A stretch of DNA of 64,000 nucleotides, taken from the NCBI RefSeq assembly GCF_051055405.1, contig NZ_CP167068.1, positions 3,100,001 to 3,164,000 on the forward strand, given 5' to 3'. The first letter of the stretch is position 1. Each line of letters starts with the position of its first letter. Positions 34,291 to 43,011 of the stretch are shown one piece after another. Below the pieces are notes generated by a model that saw nothing but the letters and a program-made list of their open reading frames with translations, was not told where the DNA came from and searched no databases. This DNA is from Pseudolachnospira sp051055405 (lineage in GTDB: Bacteria > Bacillota > Clostridia > Lachnospirales > Lachnospiraceae). The translations under genes were made by a program, and so were the position numbers.

Positions 34291-35124
34291 CTATCTTAAC
34301 TTGGTCAAAAACTCTTCAAAACAAACGCCGTCCGTCAAGGGCAAATCCATCTCAATGGAACGAAGGATACATTTTTTAATAAAGTTGGAGGCTTTTTTTA
34401 CCGATTCCCGAAACAGCACGCCGTTTACCGCGTCGGCGGCTACAATAGCCGAAAAAATATCCCCCGTGCCGGAACGTTGGGTTCCTACCCGGTGGGTGCG
34501 GAGAATCGTTGGTTCCTCGCCTTTTTCATAACAGTAGTTAGCAATAAAATCCCCTTGAGGAATTCCCGTGATCACAATTTTTTCCGGCCCCTTGGCGGCC
34601 AATGCTTCCGCCAATTCCAATAGTTCCGTTTTCCGCCAATGATCCGGCCGGTACGGCGTATCGGTCAAAAGGCAGGCCTCCGTCAGATTCGGCGTCAGGA
34701 TATCGGCAAATTGAACCAGCTTTCTCATCTCCTGACACATCTCCGTCGTGTAAGTAGCATAGGGCTTTCCATAATCCCCCATTACGGGGTCCACAAGAAT
34801 CCTATTATCCTCTCGGCCAAAATCCTGCAAAAACCGAGCTACAATCTGGATTTGCTCCTTGGAACCTAAAAATCCGGTGCAGACGCCGTCAAATTGCAGC
34901 TCCAGCTTTTTCCACTGGTCAATATAAGGCTGCATCCGATCCGTATAGTCTTCAAAGAAAAAACTGGGAAAACCGGTATGATTGGAAAAAATCGAGGTCG
35001 GAACCGGACAGCACTGAATTTTCATCGCGGAGATAATGGGAAGGGCCACTGCGATCGAGCAGCGGCCAAATCCGGACAAATCATTGATAACAGCAATTTT
35101 TTTCTGATGGTTATGAGAGGTCAT
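34291..35124 (-). CDS. Pyridoxal/pyridoxamine kinase (PdxY/PdxK-like)
   Basis: A 277-residue ribokinase-fold kinase that phosphorylates B6 vitamers. The family opening VINDLSGFGRCSIAVALP and the anion-hole motif GTGDIFSAIV with the catalytic Asp are visible, along with the Mg/ATP segment LVDPVMGDYG. The ATG at 35124 has GGAGG-rich sequence upstream. It is paired with an ECF S component encoded just before it, making vitamin B6 salvage the likely pathway. Confidence 0.92.
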   Translation of the reverse strand: MTSHNHQKKIAVINDLSGFGRCSIAVALPIISAMKIQCCPVPTSIFSNHTGFPSFFFEDYTDRMQPYIDQWKKLELQFDGVCTGFLGSKEQIQIVARFLQDFGREDNRILVDPVMGDYGKPYATYTTEMCQEMRKLVQFADILTPNLTEACLLTDTPYRPDHWRKTELLELAEALAAKGPEKIVITGIPQGDFIANYCYEKGEEPTILRTHRVGTQRSGTGDIFSAIVAADAVNGVLFRESVKKASNFIKKCILRSIEMDLPLTDGVCFEEFLTKLR

Positions 35125-35151
35125 ATCCTCCCCTCCTTTGCCAAATTCCAT

Positions 35152-35670
35152 TTACATTTCCCGAACAATCCGGGCAACATGGGCCTTTTCAAACAGAAAG
35201 CCTACTGCGTAAAACAAAACGATTCCAAAAACCCCTTCCATCGTAAGCCCTGGAATCTGAGCCGCTCCAGCTGCCACGCTTCCAGCCAAAATCGCCCCTC
35301 CGGCAAAGTACCCCAACACCATCACAACAATCCCCGCCACAGACGCGCCAAATGTACGGGGCGCCTTCATCCGCGCCTCACCTTTTTGCGCTGCGAAAAG
35401 ACCGATCACAAGTCCCATCACCGATTTGGTCAAAAGCGTCGTCGGAACCCACTGGACAAAGCCGGTTAAAAGATCAGCCAAGGCAGACCCAATCCCGCCT
35501 GCAAGAGTTCCTGCCATTGGACCAAAAAATACGCTGACCAGCAAAATTACCGCATTTCCCAGATGGGCGTATCCCAAGGGAATGGGAATCTGAATCACCA
35601 TCGTGCCAATGCAAACGAGAGCAATGGACAGCGCCCCAATGCTAATTCTTTTTGCCATATCTTTTTTCAT
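35152..35670 (-). CDS. ECF transporter S component, probably for a B6 vitamer
   Basis: A 172-residue membrane protein with six hydrophobic segments and ECF S-component features such as a short Arg-rich N-terminus and the PLGYAHLGNAVILL segment. It needs the shared EcfAA'T module, which is not in this window. The neighbouring pyridoxal kinase suggests a pyridoxine or pyridoxal ligand (PdxU-like); this is inference from context. The ATG at 35670 has GGAGG 9 bases upstream. Confidence 0.87.
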   Translation of the reverse strand: MKKDMAKRISIGALSIALVCIGTMVIQIPIPLGYAHLGNAVILLVSVFFGPMAGTLAGGIGSALADLLTGFVQWVPTTLLTKSVMGLVIGLFAAQKGEARMKAPRTFGASVAGIVVMVLGYFAGGAILAGSVAAGAAQIPGLTMEGVFGIVLFYAVGFLFEKAHVARIVREM

Positions 35671-35756
35671 TTTTCTACCCTCCAAAGCAATCTCACTTTA
35701 GAGACGATGCATCACTTCCAAAGCAGCTGTACCTTCCGTTGGCAAGCACATGCACG

Positions 35757-35774
35757 TCTTGTCAACTGAAGGTA
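35757..35774 (-). repeat. Dispersed intergenic repeat, copy 1
   Basis: Read on the minus strand this is TACCTTCAGTTGACAAGA. It matches the element at 48863-48880 at 17 of 18 positions, and both are followed after several bases by GCATG and CGGAA words. It lies upstream of the ECF S-component gene. Confidence 0.5.
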
Positions 35775-35866
35775 TCATAATAGAAAAATGATCTTTTTAA
35801 AATATCCAGTTTTGGAGAAATTGACCAGTCCAGTTATCCAGTACAGGCTCTTCCTTGCAAATAAAT

Positions 35867-36682
35867 TTACCGCTTTGGCTTGCTTCCAACCGGCTCGCCC
35901 AATCGGATCGGAAATTCTTCGTTTCGCTCTGTCGCCGCAAGAATATCCTCTCTGATTTCTACCGTTCCCTTTTGGAGCAGCAGAATAATCGTCGAGCCGC
36001 CAAATTCAAAGCGGCCTTTCTCCTGCCCACGCAAGACCGGCATGCGGCCGGGATGCTCATTGCAGATGCGGCCGACCAGCATAGCGCCCACTTCCATCAT
36101 CACCATATCGCCAAAATGTTCCGTACGCAGTACCGTATATTCTCGGCTGTTCTGCCGGTAAACCGGACAGGCTTCCGTCGCCACCGGCTGCACGGTGTGA
36201 AGGATTCCCGGAAGAAAACGATTCTCACTTTTTTTCCCGCTGTCCGGGTAGCAATAACGGTGATAATGGGACGGAGTTAGACGGAAAATCAGGCAGGTCC
36301 CGCCCAAAAATGCCTCCGCCAGCCCACGGCTTCTCAGCAAATCATACACGGTATAGCTGGAATCTTTGATGGAAAAAACCGCTTGGCGATCCACCGGATA
36401 CGCCGTCAAAAGCCCATCGCAGGGTGCGATCAGGTGTTCCGGATTTTGGTCCACCGGCCGAACACCATCCTTCAAACGCCGGGTGAAAAAATCATTAAAG
36501 CAAGGCCAATCTTCCAGCCGGTAATCGGAAAGATCTAGTTGGTTTTTCCGGATAAAACCGGGAATCAGCGGCCGGGAAACCGGCAAATCCAAAAACCTGC
36601 CCACAACGTTCGAGAGGGCAGGTTTTGTCAGCACTTTTAAAAAACAACGGCCTACAGGGGTGTGGTAGAGAAAGGTAAGCAT
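35867..36682 (-). CDS. psd: Phosphatidylserine decarboxylase
   Basis: A 271-residue proenzyme. The self-cleavage site is visible as GGST near residues 228-231, where the Ser becomes the pyruvoyl group; the catalytic Asp is in PCDG near 89 and the His in LTPSHYHRY near 138. It makes phosphatidylethanolamine from phosphatidylserine. The start overlaps the end of pssA by 31 bases, so both steps are coupled in one operon. Confidence 0.95.
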   Translation of the reverse strand: MLTFLYHTPVGRCFLKVLTKPALSNVVGRFLDLPVSRPLIPGFIRKNQLDLSDYRLEDWPCFNDFFTRRLKDGVRPVDQNPEHLIAPCDGLLTAYPVDRQAVFSIKDSSYTVYDLLRSRGLAEAFLGGTCLIFRLTPSHYHRYCYPDSGKKSENRFLPGILHTVQPVATEACPVYRQNSREYTVLRTEHFGDMVMMEVGAMLVGRICNEHPGRMPVLRGQEKGRFEFGGSTIILLLQKGTVEIREDILAATERNEEFPIRLGEPVGSKPKR

Positions 36683-37305
36683 GCGATTCGATCTCCATAT
36701 TTATAAACCAAGAAAAATACAATCGTTCCAAAAGCAGCGACCACGATCAGGCCGTGCATATAAATTTTCTTCACTTTCATTTTGCTTAAGAACGCGCCTC
36801 CCAAAATCAACAGCGCGATATTATAAAAACGCACTACGGAAAATTTGGTTGGAATGTCCAAAAGAAGCATCGTCGGAATCAACAGAGAGACATTGGTTAC
36901 CGGAAGACCCAGATAATATTTTCGCTTTCCGCCCTCCTCTTGTACCCGGTTCATCTCCTGCACATTGAAATATCCGAGGCGGATCAGTGCAGCCAGAACA
37001 TAGAGGAACATGCAGAGATATCCGAATGTGGAACGGATCCCCACCGCATAGCCGATTACCGCCGGGAATACGCCAAAACAAACCAAATCACAAAGCGAAT
37101 CGATCTGGATGCCAAAGGTTTTCTCATCTTCCGTCCGCTTACAAGTCCGCGCGATCGCTCCGTCGAACATATCGCAAAAGCCGCAGATCATCAGACAAAG
37201 AATCGCAACCCGAAGATTTCCCTGCATTGCCTGAATCATACCAAGCACTGCAGATCCCAAACCTGCATACGTAAGGATCACAGAATAGTTATAATAGCCA
37301 ATCAT
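36652..37305 (-). CDS. pssA: CDP-diacylglycerol-serine O-phosphatidyltransferase
   Basis: A 217-residue membrane enzyme with about six hydrophobic segments. The CDP-alcohol phosphatidyltransferase motif is complete: DGAIAR, then Gly, then two Asp spaced as in the family (GIQIDSLCD), near residues 48-73. It makes phosphatidylserine, which Psd then decarboxylates. It overlaps the YbhN-like gene by 4 bases (ATGA) and psd by 31. Confidence 0.95.
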   Translation of the reverse strand: MIGYYNYSVILTYAGLGSAVLGMIQAMQGNLRVAILCLMICGFCDMFDGAIARTCKRTEDEKTFGIQIDSLCDLVCFGVFPAVIGYAVGIRSTFGYLCMFLYVLAALIRLGYFNVQEMNRVQEEGGKRKYYLGLPVTNVSLLIPTMLLLDIPTKFSVVRFYNIALLILGGAFLSKMKVKKIYMHGLIVVAAFGTIVFFLVYKYGDRIACLPFSTTPL

Positions 37306-38381
37306 TTCGGCATTCCTCCTGAATTCGTAAAATTATCCGGGCCCGTTTGGCCTTTCTTTCTTCTAAACATAGCGGATAGTTGGACTCCGCTGATGATAAT
37401 ACCTGAAAGCAGTACCATTAAATAAAACGAAATCCCTCGCGAAAGCAGCACCGCCGAAGTCAACAGGCGGTCGCCAAATACCGGACCAAAGAGAATTAGA
37501 AATGCCTTCTCACTGATACCGACCGCGCCGGGCAAGGGCAGCATCTCCACGCACATAGCCAGCAGAAGCTGAATGGCTAGAAGCTGCGTGACCCCATATT
37601 GGCGCATACCAAAGGAACGGTATACCAAGTAAGGGACAATCAAAAGCGACAGCCGCTGTAAGGCCAACACAAAAAAGGTACGCAATACCACAAAGGGATG
37701 TTCTTTCATAAATCCAGCACAGCGCCGGTACTGGATGCTTTTTCTCGCCAAGGAAAACACATGGCGCTCCGTATCCTTCACCAAATGCAGTTTCCCCAGC
37801 AGCCTCAAAACACCGGTGCTCAAAAAGAAGACCAACCGTTTCGAAAAAAGCAGAAAACAGAGCCCGATAATCAACGCTACGTTTAAAACCAAGCCCAAAG
37901 CGAATAGAAAGCGCATCGCAAAAATCTTTTCCGCCATCATCTGCCAATTGATCAGAAAAAAAATCAAGGCAAGCATCAAAAATGCGATCTTATATAAGGC
38001 GGTAACCGCCAGCACAATCACCGAGGAATCTGAGATACTGTAACCGTCCTGTTTCATATATACCAGCTGCATTGGCTGTCCGCCTGTGCTGGAAGGAGTC
38101 AGGGCGCTGAAATAGAATTCTACGAAAGAGTATTTGAAGCACCTCCAAATTGACATCGATTGCCCTAGTCCGTGCAAAAGTACCCGGATACACCAGCCAC
38201 CGCAGAAAATATACAGCAGCATAGAGGCAACCGCCAAAAGGATGTAGCCTTTTTTTGCAGCCAATACCGATGCCCAAATCATAGTAATGTTTCGATCCCG
38301 CAGCAGCAGATAGAAGGTAACTCCCATCAACGCCAAAAGAAGAGCGATCTGAAACACCATTTTTTTGGGACGACTCATCAT
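37302..38381 (-). CDS. YbhN/UPF0104-type membrane protein (MprF flippase-domain relative)
   Basis: A 359-residue polytopic membrane protein with eight or so hydrophobic segments. It carries the UPF0104 signatures FVEFYFSALTPSSTGGQPMQL and MLPLPGAVGISEKAFLILF, the latter near the C-terminus. The family includes the flippase half of MprF. First gene of the phosphatidylethanolamine operon, it may move or shield phospholipids; no substrate is established. Confidence 0.88.
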   Translation of the reverse strand: MMSRPKKMVFQIALLLALMGVTFYLLLRDRNITMIWASVLAAKKGYILLAVASMLLYIFCGGWCIRVLLHGLGQSMSIWRCFKYSFVEFYFSALTPSSTGGQPMQLVYMKQDGYSISDSSVIVLAVTALYKIAFLMLALIFFLINWQMMAEKIFAMRFLFALGLVLNVALIIGLCFLLFSKRLVFFLSTGVLRLLGKLHLVKDTERHVFSLARKSIQYRRCAGFMKEHPFVVLRTFFVLALQRLSLLIVPYLVYRSFGMRQYGVTQLLAIQLLLAMCVEMLPLPGAVGISEKAFLILFGPVFGDRLLTSAVLLSRGISFYLMVLLSGIIISGVQLSAMFRRKKGQTGPDNFTNSGGMPK

Positions 38382-38588
38382 TACATTTCCAATCTAAAGT
38401 GTTTGGGCCCAAAAGGCCATTTCCATTCGAGTTCCATTAGAGTGTAAGTATATCACGAAAATCTTATTTTGTCTTTAAGAATTCCTAAATTTTATCGATA
38501 GCGCCCGTCTCTCCTTGAAAAATTATGGATTTCAGAGTAAAATGAGGGAAAACCTCCCAAGGAGAATTTAAAAAGAAAGGACATCGTC

Positions 38589-39005
38589 ATGAAAGAAGAC
38601 TCCTGCATTTTTTGTAAAATTGCCAACGGAGAAATTCCCTCCGCTACCATCTATGAGGACGAGCAGTTTCGCGTCATTCTCGATTTGGGGCCGGCCAGCA
38701 AAGGCCATGCTCTGATCCTTCCAAAAGAACACTTCGCGGATGTCTGCGCTCTGCCGGAAACATGGGCGGCAAAAGTGCTCCCGCTGGGCGCAAAAATCGG
38801 CGCCGCCATGAAACAGGCTCTCGGCTGCTCCGGCTTTAATCTGGTCCAGAACAACGGCGCTTCCGCGGGTCAAACCGTCTTCCATTTCCATATGCACGTA
38901 ATCCCGCGCTATGACGACGGCGCTAAAATCGTTACCTGGACGCCGAAAAATCCGTCGCAGGAAGAACTGGCACAAATTGCAGAAACCATAAAAAGCGCAC
39001 TGTGA
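38589..39005 (+). CDS. HIT-family nucleotide-binding hydrolase
   Basis: A 138-residue HIT protein, the usual length. The zinc-like N-terminal Cys segment CIFCKIANGEIPS and the catalytic histidine triad in HFHMHVIPRY are intact. HINT-type members hydrolyse nucleoside phosphoramidates; the natural substrate here is unknown. AAGAAAGGA lies ahead of the ATG. It is the only plus-strand gene in this stretch, with its own control. Confidence 0.95.
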   Translation: MKEDSCIFCKIANGEIPSATIYEDEQFRVILDLGPASKGHALILPKEHFADVCALPETWAAKVLPLGAKIGAAMKQALGCSGFNLVQNNGASAGQTVFHFHMHVIPRYDDGAKIVTWTPKNPSQEELAQIAETIKSAL

Positions 39006-39188
39006 CCGGAAATCCCTCTTCTACTTGGAAAACCTGCGCATCCTCAAAAAAACCGCGCATCCTCAATCGAGATAATCAGGAATCAAAGGCTGCCGCAAGG
39101 AAGCAACCCATTATTGATCGGCAGCCTCCTTTTACGCTGAAGTTCAGGATATTTATCAACACTGTTTTATTGATATCGGGGTTAAAAG

Positions 39189-39452
39189 TCAATCCTCCTC
39201 AATCACATGCAGCTCTAAATAATCAAAAGAGATCGTCTCCACAAAGTTATCTTGCGAAAAACGTGTTTTGGCCCGCCGCTGGAATTCACTAATATTCGGG
39301 TCAAGCCAAAGGGGAACGCTTAAATCAAACTCCATGCAAAGGTCATGGAGGGCCTCTAAGACCTTTGCGGTTCTAGTTTGCTCTGAATTATTTTCAATGA
39401 CCGCATCTTTCAGTAAACGATTGTCTTTCCAGATTTTTCCCCAAATCCTCAT
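39189..39452 (-). CDS. Conserved small protein of unknown function
   Basis: An 87-residue acidic protein. Recognisable conserved segments are WGKIWKDNR at the start, CMEFDLSVPLWLDPNI in the middle and FDYLELHVIEED at the end; I recall similar proteins in other Firmicutes, all without known function. The start overlaps the MarR stop by 4 bases (ATGA), so it is translationally coupled to that regulator. Confidence 0.82.
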   Translation of the reverse strand: MRIWGKIWKDNRLLKDAVIENNSEQTRTAKVLEALHDLCMEFDLSVPLWLDPNISEFQRRAKTRFSQDNFVETISFDYLELHVIEED

Positions 39453-39910
39453 AAATTTCTTCCTCGAACTTCTTTCAAAAACTTTGTCAGCCCTGCAAAA
39501 TCTTCCGCAAGCTTTTCCTTTTCTTCTCGGCTATACAGCCTTAACGTTTCCGTCACCGGTTTCAGCGCGGCCTCGGAAAACTCGTCCATTCGGCGTTGTC
39601 CGGCTTTGGTAATCCGGATATATACCAATCTCCGGTTGACCTGGTCATGGATTCTCTCTACATAGTTTCTGCCCTCCAGATCATTGACCAGCTTCGTCAA
39701 CTGCTGTTTGGAGATCTGAAGCGCTTCCGCCAACATCGTCATCGTGATCGGCTTTTCCTTCTCGTGAGTTAACGTAAAGAGCACAAAAAATGTATGGGAA
39801 TTCATCTTCAGTTCTGCCTCTGAAGATGCTGATTTTTTTAATGTAAGCATGAAATCCGAAAATACGTCAAAAAATAAAGAAGCCAACTCTTTATCTTTGA
39901 TCTGATCCAT
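39449..39910 (-). CDS. MarR-family transcriptional regulator
   Basis: A 153-residue winged-helix repressor with the MarR pattern: ITMTMLAEALQISKQQLTKLVNDLEGRNYVERIHDQVNRRLVYIRIT, giving recognition helix and wing. GAGGAGG precedes the ATG. It is divergent from an ftsH gene; a near-consensus promoter and inverted repeats lie between, so it probably controls both itself and ftsH. Confidence 0.92.
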   Translation of the reverse strand: MDQIKDKELASLFFDVFSDFMLTLKKSASSEAELKMNSHTFFVLFTLTHEKEKPITMTMLAEALQISKQQLTKLVNDLEGRNYVERIHDQVNRRLVYIRITKAGQRRMDEFSEAALKPVTETLRLYSREEKEKLAEDFAGLTKFLKEVRGRNL

Positions 39911-39999
39911 ACATTTTCCTCCTCGTATGATAAGTCTGAAATCCTCTTTTAAAGGCTTTCCATCGAGTATGCTCCCTTTTGGGAAAGATTATGTACCTA

Positions 40000-40027
40000 A
40001 TTATAAAGCATTCGGGGAAAATGTCAA
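40000..40027 (-). promoter_or_regulatory. Promoter of the MarR operon
   Basis: TTGACA (40022-40027) and TATAAT (40000-40005) on the minus strand are 16 bases apart. Both boxes are perfect. Confidence 0.8.
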
Positions 40028-40041
40028 TAAAAACTGTAAAG

Positions 40042-40096
40042 TAAATATTATATTTATATTAAACGCTTGACAATTATTTAAGAACGAGTTATCGTT
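40042..40096 (+). promoter_or_regulatory. ftsH promoter with candidate MarR operators
   Basis: TTGACA (40067-40072) and TATCGT (40090-40095) are 17 bases apart. The inverted repeats TAAATA-TTA-TATTTA (40042-40056) and AACGA-GTTA-TCGTT (40083-40096) lie upstream of and over the -10 box, where a MarR protein would block transcription. Confidence 0.65.
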
Positions 40097-40119
40097 TGTT
40101 TATCAAAGGAGGTTCTATT

Positions 40120-41985
40120 ATGCAGGAAGTGAAAAATACAAAAAAGCCGCTCCTTTACTATTTCATGATCGCTACCCTGGTCTTGATGCTTCTCAATATC
40201 TTCGTCTTTCCTTATGTAACCTCCGCACGGGTTACGGAAGTGGATTACGGGACCTTCATGCGCATGATCGAACAAAAAGAAATCCAGGAAGTCGAGGTGA
40301 CGGAAACGGAGATTGTCTTCTCCGATAATGCCGATACGCCCAATTACTATAAAACCGGAAGGATGGAAGATCCGCAGTTAACCATGCGTCTCTACGAGGC
40401 GGGCGCTACCTTTGGCAAGGAGATCGTGGAACAGATGTCTCCGCTTCTTTCCATCCTGCTGACCTGGATTTTACCCATTTTGCTCATGCTTCTCATCGGT
40501 CAGCTTTTCTGGAAATCTTTATCCAAAAAGATGGGCGGAGGCATGGGAAACGCGATGTCCTTTGGCAAAAGCAACGCCAAAATTTACGTCCAGTCTACCA
40601 CCGGCATCAAGTTTGCCGATGTGGCAGGCGAGGATGAAGCAAAGGAAATCCTGACGGAAATCGTTGATTTTCTGCACAATCCCGCGAAATATACGGAAAT
40701 TGGAGCCACGATGCCCAAAGGCGCTCTCCTGGTGGGCCCTCCTGGAACAGGAAAAACCTTGCTTGCCAAAGCAGTCGCCGGCGAGGCCAACGTTCCGTTT
40801 TTCTCGATTTCCGGTTCGGAATTCGTGGAAATGTTTGTCGGTATGGGCGCCGCCAAAGTCCGCGACCTGTTCCAACAGGCCAATGAGAAAGCTCCCTGCA
40901 TCGTCTTTATCGACGAAATTGATACCATTGGCAAAAAACGCGGAAACGGCAATCTCGGCGGAAACGACGAGCGGGAACAAACTCTAAACCAATTGCTTAC
41001 GGAGATGGACGGCTTTGACGGAAGAAAAGGCGTCATGATCCTGGCCGCCACCAACCGTCCCGACAGCCTCGACCCAGCCCTCTTACGCCCCGGCCGTTTT
41101 GACCGCCGCGTACCCGTGGAGCTTCCGGATCTCAAGGGCAGAGAAGAAATTTTGAAAGTACACGCAAAGAAAATCCACATCGGAGATCGTGTAGACTTTA
41201 GCGCAATCGCACGGGCAGCCGCCGGAGCTTCCGGCGCGGAATTGGCAAATATCGTAAATGAAGCGGCGCTCCGCGCCGTCCGGGAAAACCGGAAATTTGT
41301 GACTCAAGCAGACTTGGAAGAAAGCGTAGAAGTCGTCATCGCCGGATATCAGAAAAAGAACCGGGTTCTTTCCAATAAAGAAAAGCTGATCGTCGCCTAC
41401 CATGAGATCGGCCATGCGCTGGTTGCCGCCAAGCAGACCGCGTCCGCGCCGGTACACAAAATTACGATCATTCCCCGCACCTCCGGTGCACTGGGATATA
41501 CCATGCAGGTGGAGGAAGGCGACCATTTCCTGATGACCAAGGAAGAGATGGAAAATAAAATCGCCACCCTTACCGGGGGGCGCGTGGCGGAAGAACTGGT
41601 TTTCCATTCTATCACCACCGGAGCTTCCAACGACATTGAGCAGGCAACCCGCCTGGCGCGGGCCATGGTTACCCGCTACGGAATGACCGAGGAATTTGGC
41701 ATGGTCGCGCTGGAAACTCTGAACAATCAATATCTGGGCGGCGACGCTTCGCTGGCCTGCTCAGAAGCTACTGCGGCAGCCATTGACCAAAAAGTCATCG
41801 AAGTGGTCCGCACGGAACAGGACCGAGCTTCCAAAATCCTGAAAGACAATATTCAAAAGCTGCACGCGCTGGCAAAGGTGCTCTATGAGCGGGAAACCAT
41901 CACCGGCGAGGAATTTATGGAAATCTTAGAAAAGCGGGAAGCGCTCCCTGGCAAGGAAGCCATCCCGCTGGAAAAGAAGGATTGA
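40120..41985 (+). CDS. ftsH: ATP-dependent zinc metalloprotease FtsH
   Basis: A 621-residue membrane protease. Two membrane segments (about residues 12-32 and 108-130) flank an extracytoplasmic domain of about 75 residues. The AAA module has Walker A GPPGTGKT at 206-213, Walker B IDEID, and the second-region arginine fingers; the protease site is HEIGH at 428-432 (usual HEAGH). The ATG at 40120 has AAAGGAGG 8 bases upstream. Many Clostridia carry more than one ftsH; its MarR partner suggests this is a stress-regulated copy. Confidence 0.95.
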   Translation: MQEVKNTKKPLLYYFMIATLVLMLLNIFVFPYVTSARVTEVDYGTFMRMIEQKEIQEVEVTETEIVFSDNADTPNYYKTGRMEDPQLTMRLYEAGATFGKEIVEQMSPLLSILLTWILPILLMLLIGQLFWKSLSKKMGGGMGNAMSFGKSNAKIYVQSTTGIKFADVAGEDEAKEILTEIVDFLHNPAKYTEIGATMPKGALLVGPPGTGKTLLAKAVAGEANVPFFSISGSEFVEMFVGMGAAKVRDLFQQANEKAPCIVFIDEIDTIGKKRGNGNLGGNDEREQTLNQLLTEMDGFDGRKGVMILAATNRPDSLDPALLRPGRFDRRVPVELPDLKGREEILKVHAKKIHIGDRVDFSAIARAAAGASGAELANIVNEAALRAVRENRKFVTQADLEESVEVVIAGYQKKNRVLSNKEKLIVAYHEIGHALVAAKQTASAPVHKITIIPRTSGALGYTMQVEEGDHFLMTKEEMENKIATLTGGRVAEELVFHSITTGASNDIEQATRLARAMVTRYGMTEEFGMVALETLNNQYLGGDASLACSEATAAAIDQKVIEVVRTEQDRASKILKDNIQKLHALAKVLYERETITGEEFMEILEKREALPGKEAIPLEKKD

Positions 41986-42013
41986 GAATAAAGAATCTCA
42001 TTCCGCAAAAGAT

Positions 42014-42055
42014 CGCACCGCGACAGGGCGCAAGTCCTTAGCGGTGCGTTTTTTT
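42014..42055 (+). terminator. Intrinsic terminator of ftsH
   Basis: An 8-bp stem (CGCACCGC / GCGGTGCG) is followed by seven T residues. Its T run reaches the stop codon of the convergent alpha/beta hydrolase gene. Confidence 0.9.
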
Positions 42056-42938
42056 ATTCCTCCATCCCAAATTCTCTTTGGAAAGACATGACCATTCCGT
42101 CTTCCACCCAAGTAGTCAGCTTACAGGAAACAGCTGTAAATCCATGAGCCGAACGGGGGATGATATAAAATTCCACTGGAATGGCATCAAGCTGCAAATG
42201 CCGTACATATTCCCAGCTGTCATCCCGTAATGAGTCAAATTCTGCCGCTATCACCAATGTCGGAGGAAGGCCGGAAAAATCCTGCGCCACATTTGGCACT
42301 GCATAATAGGACGGAAGCTGCCCGTTTAACCCACCGCAGTAAAGGCGTACATTGTCCGCCATACCGTCCCCTTTGACCAGGACATCCTCAAAACGCATTT
42401 GCTCTGCGGAATGCGTCGTATGAATTCCCAGGCAGGCGCAATTTAATGCGTTCAGCGAGATCTTCGGTCCGCCGTGATCCCGGATATAAAATGCCAGCCC
42501 TGCGCAGAGGTTTCCGCCGGCGCTCGTTCCATGGAGACCCATCTTTTCTTTTATTCCGCCAAGTTCCTCTGCATGATCATACATCCAGTTCCAAGTCTGG
42601 TAGCAGTCAGCGATCGCTTCTTTATAGGTATATTTCGGAGCCAATCGGTAATTGAGAGACACGACGACCGCTGGAACATGCACAGCCAGATAGGTGGCGC
42701 GGTTATTGTCATTGTTATAGGTTCCTGCCACAAAGCCGCCGCCATGGATATTCATGATCATGGGAAGAGGGGTCTCGCTCTCCGGCCGATAAATTTTTAT
42801 CTCAATGACAGTTCCCTCTTCTACGCCCGGAATCGTTGTTTCCGTCACTTCCAGTCCATCCGGTTTGTGATATACGGCAATTTCTTTCATAACCTCCGGC
42901 GTATAAATAAACCTTGGATTCATTTTTCCATAAAGCAT
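42054..42938 (-). CDS. Alpha/beta hydrolase (HSL-type esterase)
   Basis: A 294-residue esterase/lipase of the hormone-sensitive-lipase type. The oxyanion motif HGGGF is visible near residue 65, the nucleophile elbow GTSAGG near 139-144, and the final His in SAHGF. No signal peptide is seen, so it acts on imported esters. It is the last gene of the TRAP operon, 73 bases after dctP. The natural substrate may be the TRAP cargo. Confidence 0.9.
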   Translation of the reverse strand: MLYGKMNPRFIYTPEVMKEIAVYHKPDGLEVTETTIPGVEEGTVIEIKIYRPESETPLPMIMNIHGGGFVAGTYNNDNNRATYLAVHVPAVVVSLNYRLAPKYTYKEAIADCYQTWNWMYDHAEELGGIKEKMGLHGTSAGGNLCAGLAFYIRDHGGPKISLNALNCACLGIHTTHSAEQMRFEDVLVKGDGMADNVRLYCGGLNGQLPSYYAVPNVAQDFSGLPPTLVIAAEFDSLRDDSWEYVRHLQLDAIPVEFYIIPRSAHGFTAVSCKLTTWVEDGMVMSFQREFGMEE

Positions 42939-43011
42939 CTCTGTTTCCTCCTATTAAATCCCAAAATGGAAAGGGCCGCCTAAAAACGTCAGCCCTTTCC
43001 TCTTATCCTTG

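Noticed and set aside
35686..35866. Riboswitch ahead of the ECF S component
   Set aside because: The leader contains the dispersed repeat and no recognisable riboswitch core.
40519..41730. Minus-strand open frames of 150-215 codons inside ftsH
   Set aside because: Antisense shadows of a strongly conserved gene.
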